Source: Luidia sarsii (taxonomy: Eukaryota > Echinodermata > Asteroidea > Paxillosida > Luidiidae). Taken from it: 64,000 bases of DNA. Positions 44,401-57,871 of this stretch are shown here, in pieces. The DNA lies in NCBI GenBank assembly GCA_949987565.1, contig OX465110.1, positions 1,584,233 to 1,648,232 of the forward strand, given 5' to 3'. The notes under the pieces are model-generated. The model worked only from the letters and a program-made list of their open reading frames with translations, had not been told where the DNA came from and made no database searches. Each line of letters begins with the position of its first letter. Position 1 is the first letter of the stretch. The position numbers were made by a program, and so were the translations under genes.

Positions 44401-46704
44401 GGCAAAACCCTCATTGAATTACATTTACATTGGCCTCGATGCAAACATCATGTTATATCTGGGAGCAGTTGGATCAGCCGCTGAGCCAAGAAGGTGCTAG
44501 CTATCCATAAAAAAACTGAGAGAGATTATCCTCTTTTTTCCCCCTCCCCCCTTTTTTTTTTACCGAGATGGGCCGACAGAAGCTTGGTTGATGCAACTGT
44601 CTTGATTGTTGATTGCTTGATGGGGATGATGAGATTGTTTAGAATGAGGCAGGGGGGGATGAGGAGGAGGGAGGTGGTGAGGAGCCACGAGGGTGCTGCT
44701 GATCGTGATGACGAGGGGGATGGTGAGGAGGATGCAGAGGTGGAGGAAGAGGTGGAGGATGATTAGGAAGATGAGGATGTGGATGGTGAGGATTATGATC
44801 AGGAGGAAGATGAGGAGAAGGATTGTAAACAGTAGGAGGAGGATTAAAGCTGTTCTGACTTTAAACCAATATCGTGCCAGATCTAAACTAACTGAGCATT
44901 TTCTTTTTGTTTTAATCTTCTGCAGGGGACAATGATTTGTGGCTGGGACAAAACGGTGAGTTCCTACTTCCTTCAAATGCAGCAAATTATTTTCACAAAC
45001 TCATTTGAGTTAACCAGATCACAAGTTCACATTGCCCCACATTGATAAGTTCACATTGCCCCAAGTTTATGATGATTATGACAAAACGAACAACACCAGT
45101 AAAACCGAAGCTCGTTAAGAGGTTGTGATCACGGGACCAGGGACAATTTCGTCGCAACAACAACTTCATCAGAAACAGAGGGTTGCTACAAAGGTTGTTG
45201 CCATGACAGCTGTTGCTACGATAGCTGTTGCTACTCTTTCCAACTTCTTCTTTTCCTAGGCCTTAAATCCCACTGCTCTGTAGGGTCTCTGCCTTTGTCA
45301 AATTTCCACCAGGCTTTCCTGTTCTGGGTGACCTCTGTCTTCACCTCAAAGTGAAGTCCTGCTTGATGTTGCTCATCCATCTCTCTTTCCCAACTGGTTT
45401 TACTGGTTTGTTCATCAGTTCTACTTCCGCTGCCATCGTTTTTATGCGTGTAGTTGATGTCACTGCTTTGTGGGTTGTGTTCCATACCCAGGGTCCGGGG
45501 CTGTACTACGTGGACAGTGACGGCAGTCGCCTGACCCACAAGCTCTTCAGCGTCGGCTCCGGCTCCCCCTACGCCTACGGCGTGCTGGACAGCGGCCACA
45601 GGGACGACCTGACCGCGGAGGAGGCCTACGACCTGGGTCAGAGGGCAATCTATCACGCCACCCACCGGGATGCCTACAGCGGAGGCGTGGTCAACCGTAA
45701 GTTCCAAGCGGATGAGAAACCGCTGTTCAGCTGCGGATTGAATCCGAATGATGCTTGAGGGAAGACTAGAATGAAGAAATTGGAGTGATTGTATGTCAAT
45801 GGTTAGGTCTTTTGTATAGAGAGCCCATTCGAAAGATGTCATTCATTTAAAGAAAACATCAGTTTATTCTTTATGGATAAATTGTCCTCTTTCTCCTCTC
45901 CACCCTCTATCTCCCCTCTACTTTCTCTTCCTCTTCCTGCTGTTCCTCTTTCCCCTTTACCTATTCTTCGTCCTCCTTTTGTCCTCTTTATCCTCTTCCT
46001 CCCTCCCTCCTCCTCTGCCTCCTCCTTCATGTTTCCTCTTGTCTCTCCTCTTCCCCTTCCTCCTCTATCCCCCTCTTCCTCTTCCTACTCCTCTCATCAT
46101 CTTCCATTTTCTGTTCTTCCTCCTCTCCCTCCTCCTCAAAATGACCCATATAATCAGGCAGATGACAGTCCTTGTGGCATGCAAAGACAATGTCCCCCGC
46201 GTGCTTTCAGCTGCAGCGCAGTATCCCTCGATCTTCCACATTAAAAGTCCCACAATTGCACAATTACTGCTGCTAATCTTCCAATTCATCTGGCAACTTG
46301 CGTCAAAAAGGGTCGTTGTACTGATTCATATTGCTTTGTTCTAAGCTGAAAAGAGTCTTTGTTTAGAATGTGGACAATAGTGGTGCCCGGATTCGGAGGG
46401 CCCCGTTGCAAAGGCAATCCAATTGACCTCCGGATTCGGAGGTCCCGGCGCGAAGTGGTTAATGGATAATGTGAAGTTCAGTTAACCAACGGATACCTTC
46501 GTCATCAGGACTCAACAATCTCAAAGGGCTTCCCAAAAAGATAAGAATCACTCGATCGAATCATCCTCAGAAGTCTCATCCCGCTCTCTCTACATCTGTC
46601 TGATTACAGTGTACCACATGAAGGAGACTGGCTGGGAGTTCATCTCACAGACAGACGTCAAGCTGCTTCACTATCGGTACCAAGAAGAGAAAGAGGCCAA
46701 GTAG
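41447..46704 (+). CDS. PSMB5: Proteasome subunit beta type-5 (7 exons)
   Basis: Exons: 41447-41590, 42271-42418, 43266-43377, 44088-44187, 44926-44955, 45492-45696, 46610-46704. All junctions are GT/AG, phases agree and the product has 277 residues (human about 263). Residues 1-71 form the propeptide, ending HG. Cleavage before T72 exposes TTTLGFKF, whose first Thr is the nucleophile. Counting from it, D17 (AVDSRA), K33 (QTVKK) and M45 (GTMAGG) are all present, so this is an active chymotrypsin-like beta-5 subunit of the 20S core. Other hallmarks are [11 protein letters not shown] and YAYGVLD. Exon 5 is only 30 bp ([10 protein letters not shown]). The tail [11 protein letters not shown] differs from vertebrates. 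Introns 2, 4 and 6 carry purine- or pyrimidine-rich arrays. Confidence 0.95.
42640..43170. repeat. GA/GAT-rich minisatellite in PSMB5 intron 2
   Basis: Purine-rich repeats; a unit of about 100 bp (GAGATGGATGCTGATAGTGA, then GAGGAGGGCGGTGAGGGTGA) occurs at least twice in tandem (about 42,717-42,910). Acidic-rich plus frames and Ile/Leu-rich minus frames are repeat products. Confidence 0.85.
43537..43951. mobile_element. Non-autonomous element with CAGGCATGCAA ends, copy 2 (PSMB5 intron 3)
   Basis: Ends CAGGCATGCAA and TTGCATGCCTG are inverted repeats, flanked by CCATTT on both sides (43531-43536 and 43952-43957). The interior matches most of 26,600-26,917. It is 415 bp without coding capacity. 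Confidence 0.85.
44205..44425. repeat. Dispersed repeat, inverted arrangement, PSMB5 intron 4
   Basis: A copy of the family seen at 27,738. The left part (CAATGAGGGTTTGCCC) and right part (GGCAAAACCCTCATTGAATT) are in opposite orientation, so the segment can fold back. Confidence 0.6.
44630..44850. repeat. GA/GAT-rich tract in PSMB5 intron 4
   Basis: Purine-rich GAGGATGAGGAGG-type repeats similar in composition to the intron 2 array. Not coding. Confidence 0.75.
45885..46140. repeat. Pyrimidine-rich CCTCTTCCTC tract in PSMB5 intron 6
   Basis: About 250 bp of C/T-rich sequence on the plus strand, the complementary bias to the arrays in introns 2 and 4. Confidence 0.8.
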
Positions 46705-47521
46705 ATGGAGACGGAACATTCCTGGGACCTGAGCAGAACATCATTGATCTTGTTAGATGGTTTATTTTAGGGGGGTCAAAGATCGTGGAAAGGCCGTCAG
46801 GATTTGCCCTGGCAACTAATAGTATGCTCAATTAATGTGTTTGGCATACTGTGGATGAGCTATGTTCCATAAGTCACAAATTTGATTGGCAATGGGTCTG
46901 CAGCACTGTAGTACATTCATGTGGGAACAATACTTTGCCTGGAGAAATTCTGTATGTACATGCTGAAGTGCTTTTGCTTAGTGTTCATCTCTCTAGCCTG
47001 ACTTTGACCTCTCAGAGGTGGCCAGTTTTGGAGACAGAAACCCGAGGTGTCACATCAAATCTGTGAGGCAGGTCAGCTCACTGTTTGACATGCAGGAGGA
47101 ACCCTGGTCGGAAGAGCACCTTTTCCACTAAAAAAAAACCCCACCCCAAATCTATGAAGCTAACATACTCCACTAAAATCTTGTTTTTCAAAAGCAGCAG
47201 AGAGTAAGGTCATATCGATGTTGTCCCAAAACCACAGATTTGTTCCTTTTGTCCGTAACTGATTGACAATTATAAACTCCTGGCTACTTAGTGGGTCAGT
47301 TAATGATGTCTCTTCAAGTTCGATCTCAGCAAGTTGAATCACTTAAAAACAAAAATATTTGAACAAGATATCACACTTGTAATTCTTTATGGTCATCATA
47401 GCTAGCATCAACTTTTATTTTCTTCAAAAGTACTTCACATTAGTGCCAGACAATGAGCTTCTGCTATTGTACATGGTAAATACTGGACCTTATGTTGGGT
47501 TGAATGACAGTTGCTTTTCTC

Positions 47522-47527
47522 AATAAA
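47522..47527 (+). terminator. Probable PSMB5 poly(A) signal
   Basis: AATAAA is followed by the G/T-rich CCTGTTGTGGAGG, about 820 bp after the PSMB5 stop. The intervening sequence has no gene and is likely 3' untranslated. Confidence 0.5.
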
Positions 47528-47999
47528 TTCCTGTTGTGGAGGATGACAAATTGTGTAATATATCTCTTCTTTTTTTTTAAGGTCAATTTTCATTGTAAAA
47601 CTTCTTCGCAAATTCTCACAAATCTGTGTATCCTAGAAGTTCAAACTTGTTTCACATTACCAGGTAATTGATCACAGTTTTTGATAAACCACAACATTGG
47701 TTGTTTGAGTACAATGGCCAAGTATCGAAGTGGGCCAAAAATGTTTTTGATTTCACTGAATTACATGCATGATTTGGAACAAAAATTATTTTTCAAAAAT
47801 TGACAAATTGACAAAATATTTAGTGTTTTAATATTCTTTAATTTTGGTGATAAATTGAAAAGAATAATTTTAAAAATGTAACCCAAACCAAAGATTTCAA
47901 GTGAACTTTTGATGGAACTAAGTCAAATCATAGTGGTTGAGGACTTCAGAATGTAGCTAATTGGTAATAATTTAATTATAACCAACATTGTTAATACGC

Positions 48000-48228
48000 C
48001 CATGACAGAATCACTGCTCACAGCGTGGACTGTCAATCATAAACAGCGCCATCATGCGGTCATGAAAAATGCGACGTCACCGGTTGGCCTCCCAACATCA
48101 CGTGACCGAACGGGTTGGCCACCATCAAAATACACTTGTGTGTACATAAAAATCGAACGGGGAAATTTACACATTTCGGGTCCCGAAAAGTTGCCGTCCT
48201 TCACCGAAAGGGAACAAATTACCAGACG
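48000..48228 (+). other. Candidate promoter and first non-coding exon of the C2-domain gene
   Basis: This segment is richer in CpG than its surroundings (GCGACGTCACC, CACGTGACCGAACGGG). It ends in a strong donor, CAGACG|GTAAGTAG, at 48228/48229. The exon's left edge is not determinable. Linking it to the gene at 61,216 is inference from position and strand. Confidence 0.4.
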
Positions 48229-51200
48229 GTAAGTAGTCCCCGAGCGTTCGGCTTTTCGCTGGTGGTGTGTCGACGGCTTGTTGTGGTGAGGAACGTGTTT
48301 AATTTGTTGACGAAAGGGCACATTTGAGTTAGTAGTTTAGTACGTCATTTGCTTTGGGACATGACGGGTTGGTGTGGACTGAAGATTGTATGTAATATTT
48401 GTAACATGTTTTTTTCGTGCAACGATTCCTGCTACTTTATCACTTTATCACTTTATTACTTTATCAGTGGCTTGAGTTATCGTACCATTACGTATTCCGC
48501 CCTTTTGTGATTTGAGAACGTGGCAATTTCGTTGTTGTTAATACCATGTTAGTACGTACAAATACCTTGGTGTGCTGTGTTGACAACAAAACTGCCAGTC
48601 TTGTCCGTTCCTGTAAATTATGACCTTGTTTTTCAATTTTAATGAAATTAATTTTATTTGACGTTACATGAAGTCACCTTTCCCCCACATTGGTCGTACA
48701 GTGTCACATGCCCAACAAAACGGGTGAAATGCATGTAATGTCATTATGTTCACAATTTGTCGGTCATTTTAAGCAGTCCAGTGAGTCCACAACCTCAACA
48801 TATTTGACTTTGACTTCGAGTGTTTGACCAAGTTTGATCATGGACGGATAGGTCGGGGCGGAGTGACATCACATCCCAATGGCAACGCACGCGCTGTCCT
48901 TCGAGCAATGAAAAACAAACCCGACAAAATGGCTGACGTCGTATGCAGTGTGCTGTACATGTGTATACTTTCAGCCGTGCTTCAGTTTCGCAAAATTGTA
49001 TTAACAAGTTCTGAAATTTTAGTTACTGACATACTGTTCTTGGCATAATTTACTCCTAGAGTCAATCCTTTGGAAAATTCAAAAGTAACCCTCGGACCTC
49101 GACACAATGATCTCCAGGAGTACAAATTTATAAGCGCGCACGATTATAGTTGTTCATGTTCATTTAAGATATAACATGATGTTTGCGTCAAGGAGAATGT
49201 AATTCATCAAGTGGTTAAGACATCCATACTAGAATTTGGGAGTTGCTGGTTCGAATCCCGCCCGAGCTGCCTGACATATCAGGCAGCCGTCGAAGCACTG
49301 AGCACTCGGTGTTTATCACGTCAAGCAAGGCAAACGTCATTGAATTGCGTTCATTTTGTTTTGCGGGTTTCTTTTCATTGGCCCCTCCGCGGATGAAGCC
49401 TGACCTTTGACCCATCATTTTGAAAAAGGTCTCTGATGTCTGCCCCGACTTTGTCAGATCACAAGTTCAAGTCATTCACAATGCTAGTTTTTACCCACCC
49501 AACATCGCTATGGACCAAAAATCACAGTTTGATAAAGCAAACCCAAATTTACCGTAAATGATTTAGACCAAGTCAATCCATGTCATAAACTAGCTTGACT
49601 ATTGAGCAGTGCATCGTGGGTACAATCCAAGATGGACTCTTCCTTGGGAACAGCCAGAACATCCCGATGATCGTCTGATAAAAATTTGATCTCTCACTTC
49701 CCATTTGGGAGGAAGTCTGGGTTGTAACAGGACACAGCACTTGGCCAAATATCAAACTATCACACCTTTCAATATTCAAAGTATATAGGCGTACCGGTAT
49801 GTTGCCGTCACCGGCATTTCTCTGCAAGCGCTATTTTGCCGTTTCCTTACTCTGATTGGCCAATGTTAATTACATCATCCCAACCTTCTTGCTCCTCCAG
49901 CAAAATAACGTTTACAGCAAGAAGGCCGTAGGCATAATGAAAATTGGCCAATTAGAATTAGGCATTTGCCGATGAATGCCAGCAAATCAGGTTACATGTA
50001 TGTAATGTCATACATGTACGTGTAATGAAATTTGTCTTAAAGTTATCCACATTGTTTGAATTAAAAGGCACAATGTTTGGCCGTGACTTTTTACAATTGG
50101 AGTGGGTGAAGAGTGCACTCACTGAAGATCTCAAATGCTTTGTTTCACTTAAGAAACATTTCTTTAACTTAGTTTTGATAAAAAGACTGTTTGACTATTT
50201 GGGCAGGCCGCCATCTAAGGGCTGGATAGCTCCGATGTTAATGCAAATTTTCCCAGTCTTAACTTGATTTCTTTGAATTTGTTGTGTACGGTAATTATAA
50301 GCAAGGGTGACAAATCTCAAGAGACAATTCCTACGATGAGCTGCTCACACTCACAGTGGATCGAGCAAAGTGCACTGCCAGCAGCTCAACTTGTTGTTAA
50401 TTTTGTGCAGGTGAATTCCGTCAGATAAACTACGTTGTGAAAGAGTTACGAGACGCACAGATAACGGTACTTGAAGATTGAACCCGCGGATCTTTTTTAC
50501 CGCACTCAAATCCATTGTTACATTTTGATTTGGTGTCAACGAACTTCCTATAATCGGGGATGACAATGCGAAGCATAATTATAAAATTGCGGTGAACACT
50601 GACAATAATCTAAGTGAATCATCTGGTGACTGAAAATGAAATGAACGTAGCAGTCACAATGCTTTTTCTTTTTACACATTTCAAAAATTGAACTCTTGGT
50701 CGTGTTATTCTCATAAGTACATTGTACATGTATGTTGATAAAGGTTTTCATCTGGTACTGGTATGTACATGTACATGTAGGCTGCATTTTGATTTGGTTT
50801 GAAATTGAAATGAATTCTATGCCAATTTATTGGGTATTATACTATTGACTTTCCTCACAAGAATATAAAGCCGTGACCTTCACAGTTCACATACAATATC
50901 ATGCAAATACATGTATGTAGCTGCAGACAAGAGTGTATAAGAAACTGAGGGATACTCTCACTAATCCTGAATGTTTTTTCCATCTACTGAAAGGCACACA
51001 ATATGATGCAAGGTGACCTAAAACTACAGGATAGATGGTTGGGTTTTAACAAAGCATGCATATTAAACCTCATTTTGAGGGAATTATAGGCTTACGTATA
51101 GTTCAGTGCAATCAACAAATTTGATTAGCTTTGTAGAAATATCCTCAGCCAGTCAGCTGGCCTGAAAAAGCAGGCCCTGTTACGCATGCACAACCTATTT

Positions 51201-51714
51201 TAAGAGAATATGCACTAGAGTCTCTGAAAAATTGCTTTACCTCGTAAATTTGCATGTGAATATGATAGAGCAGGAAAGGCTGAGTGGTGGGGGGGGGGGG
51301 AGTAAGGGAACCGGTGACAATTACATGTACGTACGTATGTCACCGGTTTCCATTCAGAAGACTCAAGGTCCATTGCTATGCGGGCTACCGGCTGGGCGGG
51401 CTACCGGCAGGACTGGCTGGCCTCTGTGCAGTGTGCACACAGCCTGTTGCCTGCTGAGCATGCTTCATTTCATCAGCCCTGTTGAGGCATACATGTACGT
51501 GTGATTTTTTTGGGGTACACCCTGACTGGCAGACACCATGGTCTTGGTACCCGCTGCCGAGCCATGTTCACCGCAAATCGAACAATCGAAGTTGGCCCTG
51601 AATACTTGTGAATGCTTCCAGAACCATGTCTAAGTTCCTAGGGCTGTAAATACACGTATACATAAGCCCACCTGAGCAAAGTTAAAGCTATACCTTTTGT
51701 TTGTTTGACTTGAA

Positions 51715-52005
51715 TTGAAAAAGCTGCATCCACTTTGTGTGATCCTCAAGCTGCTGTAGTCAGGTTGACAGCAATTACTTCTTTGCTTCTGAATGAATGG
51801 GGGTGTGATCCCTGGAGATATAATTATGGTAGGTAATGGTTGAACTTGAATTGCTTTTGACTGTTGCCCCCACCCCGGCAAAGACTAGTTGACTATTTGG
51901 GAAGGCCACCATGGTCGTACCATCTAAGGTCTGGATAGCTCAGATGGAAGAGCACTGGTACGTTCATCCAGAGGTCTTGGGTTCAAGTCCCGGTCCAGTC
52001 AAAGT
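51715..52005 (+). repeat. tRNA-derived SINE, best-preserved copy
   Basis: The tRNA-like part (51,924-52,001) has acceptor-type arms GGCTGGA-like/TCCAGTC, an A box (TAGCTCAGATGGAAGAGC) and a B box (GGTTCAAGTCC). The anticodon loop appears to be nine bases, unlike a functional tRNA. The head (TGCATCCACTTTGTGTGATC) is shared with 39,708 and 60,780. Confidence 0.75.
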
Positions 52006-53374
52006 TTTCTTTGCCAATTTTTGAATTTGTGATATAAAAATCTCAAAAAAAGTAGAGTGACTAACGTTCCTATCCCAGAAGGACCCTTTCTTAAAGTGAT
52101 ACAAAAATATTACAAAATACTTGCTGACTAATAAATTATGACCCCCAAAAAATCCCAAATATCAGGGGCTTGACGTTTCAATGCTACACGTACATGATAC
52201 ATGTAGTAGGATCTTTTCCAAAAGTATTATGTAGAAATTGATGTAAACAAAAAATTATGTATGAAAACCCTTTATAAAAAAATTTCTGATCCAGTCATTC
52301 TTATACCAGTAAATGTGATAAATTGTTAAGCCCAATTCAAAGGCATACCGGTACTAACAAATATCAAGCGAGATTAAGTGCCCAAGACCCGTTATAAATC
52401 ATACTAAAGGGTGCATGCACCCGCTTGCATATAATTTTACTTTCATTGCCACTTTCTCCACAAAATAATAGCCATATTATCCTTCAAGCGTGCCAAATAT
52501 ACATGTACACTGGACACCAGACAAAAGGTGACAATTTTTTGGAGACCCTGGGTATTTTGGGGGGATCAAACTCTCCCAATTCTCAGGTCAATGAGGGGAG
52601 GGAGGTCTCCTTAAATGTCTCCAAATGGTCTTTTAGGAATTTGTTTTTCCTTTGTCCCTTTTTTTCCTCCTGGATGCATTTGCATTGATTGTCAGGGCAT
52701 GTACTTATGGCTGCAGCCTCACCAGATCGGTCACCGTTTATTCAACCCGACTCTCTCCTCGTTTCTAGTCATTGCTTCGTTGTCCCCGGGGGACTGGCTG
52801 GTAGCAACAATGGCCCAATTGCATAACGGACACGGCAAATTGTGTGGAGACACACACAACAGGGGGAAGGGGAAGGGATTATCCTACCTGCTGGAGTCTC
52901 AATAGGAACAAGAGGGGACAGGTTGGCAGTAAAATCGGCTGCTACACATGTGTGTATAAACTCTAAAAACGGAACGTGCTAAATTCACTTGCAATCCAAG
53001 GGTGCCCCTTCTACATGTACATGACTTCATGTACATATCCCAATTCCTGAGGACAAACTAAGTCTATTTAGACCCTCCCCGTCAGAGTCAGTTGTCTATT
53101 TTGGAAGGAACCCACCTCAGGGCTGAGTAGCATACATGTTCATGTAGGTTGCAGAGCATTGCTGCATGTGTATGGGAGATATCCATCCCTAATACTTCGG
53201 AAATCCTACCCAGTCATGGTACACCAAAAATTAATGTATTTTGAAATTTCAGGCCAGGTTAGTATTTAAAATCAGGTTCCAATCCCTTCCCAGTAAACAA
53301 AAAAATTGTCAGCTTTAATTAAGAAAAAATGTACAGTAAAAAACTGTATACTAGTGCTCTTCCATCTGAGCTAT

Positions 53375-53465
53375 TCAGCTGGATAGCTCAGTTGAAGGAC
53401 CACTGGTACATGTACGTTAATCCAGAGCTCTTGGGTTCAAGTCCCAGTTCAGTCAAAGTTTTCTT
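53375..53465 (+). repeat. tRNA-derived SINE fragment
   Basis: Only the tRNA-like 3' part is present: GGATAGCTCAGTTGAAGGAC and TTGGGTTCAAGTCCCAG, then AGTCAAAGTTTTCTTTGCCA, as at 52,000. Confidence 0.65.
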
Positions 53466-54512
53466 TGCCAATTTTTCAATTTGTTCAAAAGTTCCCAGTC
53501 AGTTGTCCTTTGTTTGTTAGAGCTTTTAGAGTGATGAATATAAAAACTGGTGTTGTTAACACATGTACAATGTAATGTGTGTTTGTTGATTGGTTGTGAA
53601 CATCTAAGACTAAGAGTGAAAAGAAAGCAGATTCTAGACTCAGTGTACATGTACATTTTATGCTCAATATAATTTTGCTTTCTCATTTCTCGGGTGCATG
53701 CACAGTTGGTCATGGTAGTTCCAGCGGAATAGTGCTTTTGTGTAGCGGGGAGGGGGGAGGCTCCCGTGACCTTGGGATTATGACATAGGCTTAGTCATTG
53801 TCGTATCGGCCAGCGGCCTGCCACAGTGTGGTGGCAGTGCACGTCTGGTCTGTGGCCGTGTACATTGTGAAGGCCTATCGTTTGCGTGGGCAATCAGTAA
53901 GCATTGTATTATGGGAGAGCCCGCGTACCAGTGGTGGAGGGTTGCTAATTCAATTGTTTGTTGTTTCTGTTTGGGCGGTTGGTTTGACAAATTGTTGGCA
54001 TGAATCACTTATTACTGATTGGATTGCTTGCTTACTGCTTGTAACGAGTCAATTGGTGGTCATTTATCTCTTATATATGATTTCTACTTGGGAATGCCGG
54101 TACATAATTATTTGAAAGGTGCACAAATTGAATGTTCACATACATGTGATTATCAGTTCACCTGAGCTATAAGTACTTTAGTTGACAAAAAATGGCGGAA
54201 ACTGCTGACTGTCTTCAGTGACGAAATTGCAGATCTGAAGAGTGTTGGTGACTTGACGGTTCTGTCTTAGTAGCCTGCTACATTTCTCAATGACAGAATG
54301 AACAATAACTACATGTACATGCCCCAAGGTTGCTGAACGCAAAACCACAATAACCACATTCACATTAGGGTTGCCCCTAGAATATTGCGAGTCTGAACCG
54401 GCAATCAATAAATTGCTCAATGGATCAGTTTGGGTACATTGTGGATGGGCTATGTTGATATCCCATGGGTCACATCAGATTGGATAGGCAAAGAGTCTAA
54501 AGCACTGTAATA

Positions 54513-54980
54513 TGTGACCCGGCACAGCATAATGAGGAATAACCCCCACTTTTGAGATTTTGAGATTTTCTAATGATGTGAAAGAGTATACCATTAGCTT
54601 TCAAATGATATCAAAATTATTTCCATGTGAACTTTGTTGTAAATAGTACAAGGGGACTTTGCTCGTTCATTTGGTACCAGACACAATATAGCAGCACCAT
54701 TCTAACTCCTCCAAAGCGGCAATTCAAAAAGGCAGGAACTTTATATTTTCATGAAAACAGTACACAAACACTCCCCCGAAAACCTCGTTTTTTCAACATT
54801 TAGAGATGGATTTCGGAAAAATCCTTTGGACATAATATCCTCCAATACATTAACTTTCCGAAAATAAAAAAATAAAAAAATAGATTTTTAATCGAATTGA
54901 GAAGATACTTTGACTTCAGGCGTTGTTTACACGAAAAGTGTTTTGGTGGGATATTCCTCATGTCGCTGTGTCGGGTCACA
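54513..54980. mobile_element. MITE family with TGTGACCCGGCACAGC ends, copy 2
   Basis: Same inverted ends and most of the interior as 22,157-22,588, with a small internal insertion. It is flanked by TA on both sides, compatible with Tc1/mariner-type insertion, although copy 1 is flanked by TT. Confidence 0.8.
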
Positions 54981-55499
54981 TATGTCCATGGAGAAACATA
55001 CAGCAATGTGGAAATGTCTTTAGCAGCCCTCTGCACATGCTAAGTTGCTATTGTATTTGTGTACATTTTTTTCAAGCATTTAAAAAAAAAAAAATTTAAG
55101 CCTTAAGATGGCATGTTTTGGGGACAAATTACCCGAGGTCCATCAAAAGGGTGAGGTGGGCCTGGGCCGCATCAAATATGCAGGTGCAGCAGGTGATTAC
55201 CCTGATTCCAGTCTTACACTTCAAAGCCACTTATTCACGCAACATACTGTATGGCTACTTAAGCCATTTTTTTTTTACAGGACCTTGTGTAAGCAATGAC
55301 CAGATGCATGACATGACTGAATGATATCCTCTCCCCTACAGATTTCATTTCTGTCCACACTGGACAAATCCAGATCAATTTCAACCCAATTACTTTGAGT
55401 GCTTGAGCAAGCACCTGTGAAAGTAATCTGGTGACTGAGTGAAACTATATCCAGGCTATTGACACTCGACTTTTAAAGGAATAAAGAACTCATAATTGA

Positions 55500-55650
55500 T
55501 GGGCTGGCTGGTAGCCCCACCCCAGCAAAGATAGTTGACTATTTTCTGAAGACCCTCAACCTAAGGGCTGGATAGCTCACATGGTTAGAGAACTTAGAGC
55601 ACTTGTTCACTCAACTAGAGATCTCGGGTGCAAGTTCCCCTCCAGTCAAT
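55500..55650 (+). repeat. tRNA-derived SINE, partial
   Basis: CCCACCCCAGCAAAGATAGTTG is followed by GGGCTGGATAGCTCACATGG and TCGGGTGCAAGTTCCC. The B box is degraded. Confidence 0.55.
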
Positions 55651-57871
55651 TTTTCTTTGCCATTTTCACTAACCATAGTCATGATTTTCTTCTCATTTTT
55701 TCCTGATTATTTCGGTCGCCATTTGATTCACGATTCAAACTCCACTTTTTTTTTCTGTGTGGACACAACAAACGCGATTATCAATGGGATTTGAATCGCG
55801 ATTCAGACTCCACTGTTATTATATGCGAATGTTTTTATTTTTTTATTTTTTTGGGGGGGGGGGGGCCTCTGGGAACGCGAGCAAAATTGAATCATGATTT
55901 AAATTGCGATTATTTTGGCAGTGGAAACAGCCCCTAATGGCTTCACGTACATTTGTACTGTCCCCCCACCCCCCCCCCAAAAAAAAAAAGCCCACAGAAA
56001 TAAGCAGAAGAAACCATTAGTATGAATATGAGAACGAGTCATGCGCTGTTACATGTGACTAGTTCAGGTTGTGCAAGGTTTATCCCTGAGTGCACACAGT
56101 CCCTTGTACCTGTCGATACCCGTGACGCAAGTCATCGAACCCTTGCCGACCAGAGTGAGCAAATACTAAGGCGAGGCGAGACCTTTGCCCTACCTTGTTG
56201 TCACAGCCTTACAAGTGGGTGGATCACGTGGAGGCATATCATAAGCTTTGTATGCAATATGTCATAACATGCTCAAAATCGGTTTGGCCTTCGGTACATG
56301 TAAATTGCCATATGGCCATACGAAGTACACGTGTACATTACATTGTACATGTATACTGTACATGTTTGTCCACGTAATTCAACATAATTGTATGGATGTG
56401 CTTTTGAAAAAAAAAATACGTGCCAGATTCGGTATGACAATAACATGTGTTGACCAACAAGAGTTACATGCTCATGTTCTGAAATCTTAGAGCAGGAAAT
56501 GACAGGATTCAACTCTAGCCTGCCTTGTAACCACTTCCACTACATGTACCACAAACCATGTACATGTACTGTACGTATGTAGGCCTACTGTTCATGTACA
56601 TGTACACGTACATGTAGTTTCACCTCTGGCCTTGTTGATGTGACCAATCTGTGGTCCATGATCCAATGTACAAATTTGACATCGTATCCAGTTCATCTGT
56701 GTGCACGCACTACAACCATTATCAGGCTAAGGGGAGTGTACATGTACTGCACCAGTCAGTGTATCACCAGGCACCCATTTAACTGTTAACTGTTAGTACC
56801 ACTGTGTGCAGAATCATTAGGTGATAAGGAGATTTGGCTGAGATATGGGGTAGGCTGTGTCAGCACACAGAGCTGGAAGATTTTGTATTCAGTCTAGAGC
56901 CGTGCGTGCTTTCAATATGAGTCGGAAGGGATGTGTAATATCACAAAACTGGCTACATGTACGTGTACATACAGACCCATATACTGTACATGAAGTGGTT
57001 GCTCAAGGCTCCAATCGTGGCTACCCACTGCATGTGCATTGTTCCACACAACCCCCACAAGGCTTTCTATAGCTTGGTCTATGTGTACTCAGTTCATCAG
57101 TGATATGCTTGGACACTGTGCTGAGCTTTGAAGGCTTACACCAAGGTTCCCGAGACACGTTTGAGTCATCGTCACAGGGATTTGGGCCAGAGGCCACAGG
57201 AAGAGAAGAGAAGGTTCCTCAGCGCCTTGCTGCTCTCACAAATCCACCCCTCAGTAATGCACGCTGTCAAGTGGGCAGACTTCAGCACCTTCCATTCTTC
57301 CTGTTCAGAATGTGATATTGAAGAGATGAGGCATACGATCAATAGGTTGCCTCCTCTCACCTCACCTCCCTTCGCCTCGCCCGGCCCCTCTTCTCACCTC
57401 CCCTTGCCTTGCCCCCCCCCTGTCAATCACGTGCCATCTTGCTATGAAATGTATCTGAAATGACATGTACGATTGTATGATCATATCAAGGGAATAAATC
57501 ATATATATCTGTCTTTGATTTTTATCAGCCAACTTTTGCTGCAGATTATTCATGTCATTGTGGCTGACCATTCCTGATTTTACTATTTAATTTAAAGACA
57601 TTCAGTGGATTAGCTGTTACCAACTGATGTGATGGGGTGGTGGTTTTGCTGTGGTTGTGTGGTTTAAAGCATGGAGGATTGAAAGTACATGTACTTGAGG
57701 CTTCCCTTGGCATATTTACTGTCAGCCTAACCACAAACCTCAGCTTCAGGGAGCCTAGTGGCATTTTCTGGTGGTCATTGCTTCTCAGTCTTTTGAAGGA
57801 TAAATCATGTTCATACAACCCTTTACATTAAGTCCTTTCTCCATCTCTACCTTTGCTTTTTTTTCCTTCAG

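Larger units (their letters stand above)
48229..57871. other. Long intergenic or intronic stretch, no coding gene seen
   Basis: Holds repeats described separately (49,190-49,345; SINEs at 51,715, 53,380 and 55,500; the MITE at 54,513) and many isolated TACATGTA motifs. Short frames show no conserved motif or splice partner. Confidence 0.5.

Noticed and set aside
51924..52001. A functional tRNA gene
   Set aside because: A and B boxes and arm pairing are present, but the anticodon loop is oversized and the sequence is embedded in a dispersed SINE.
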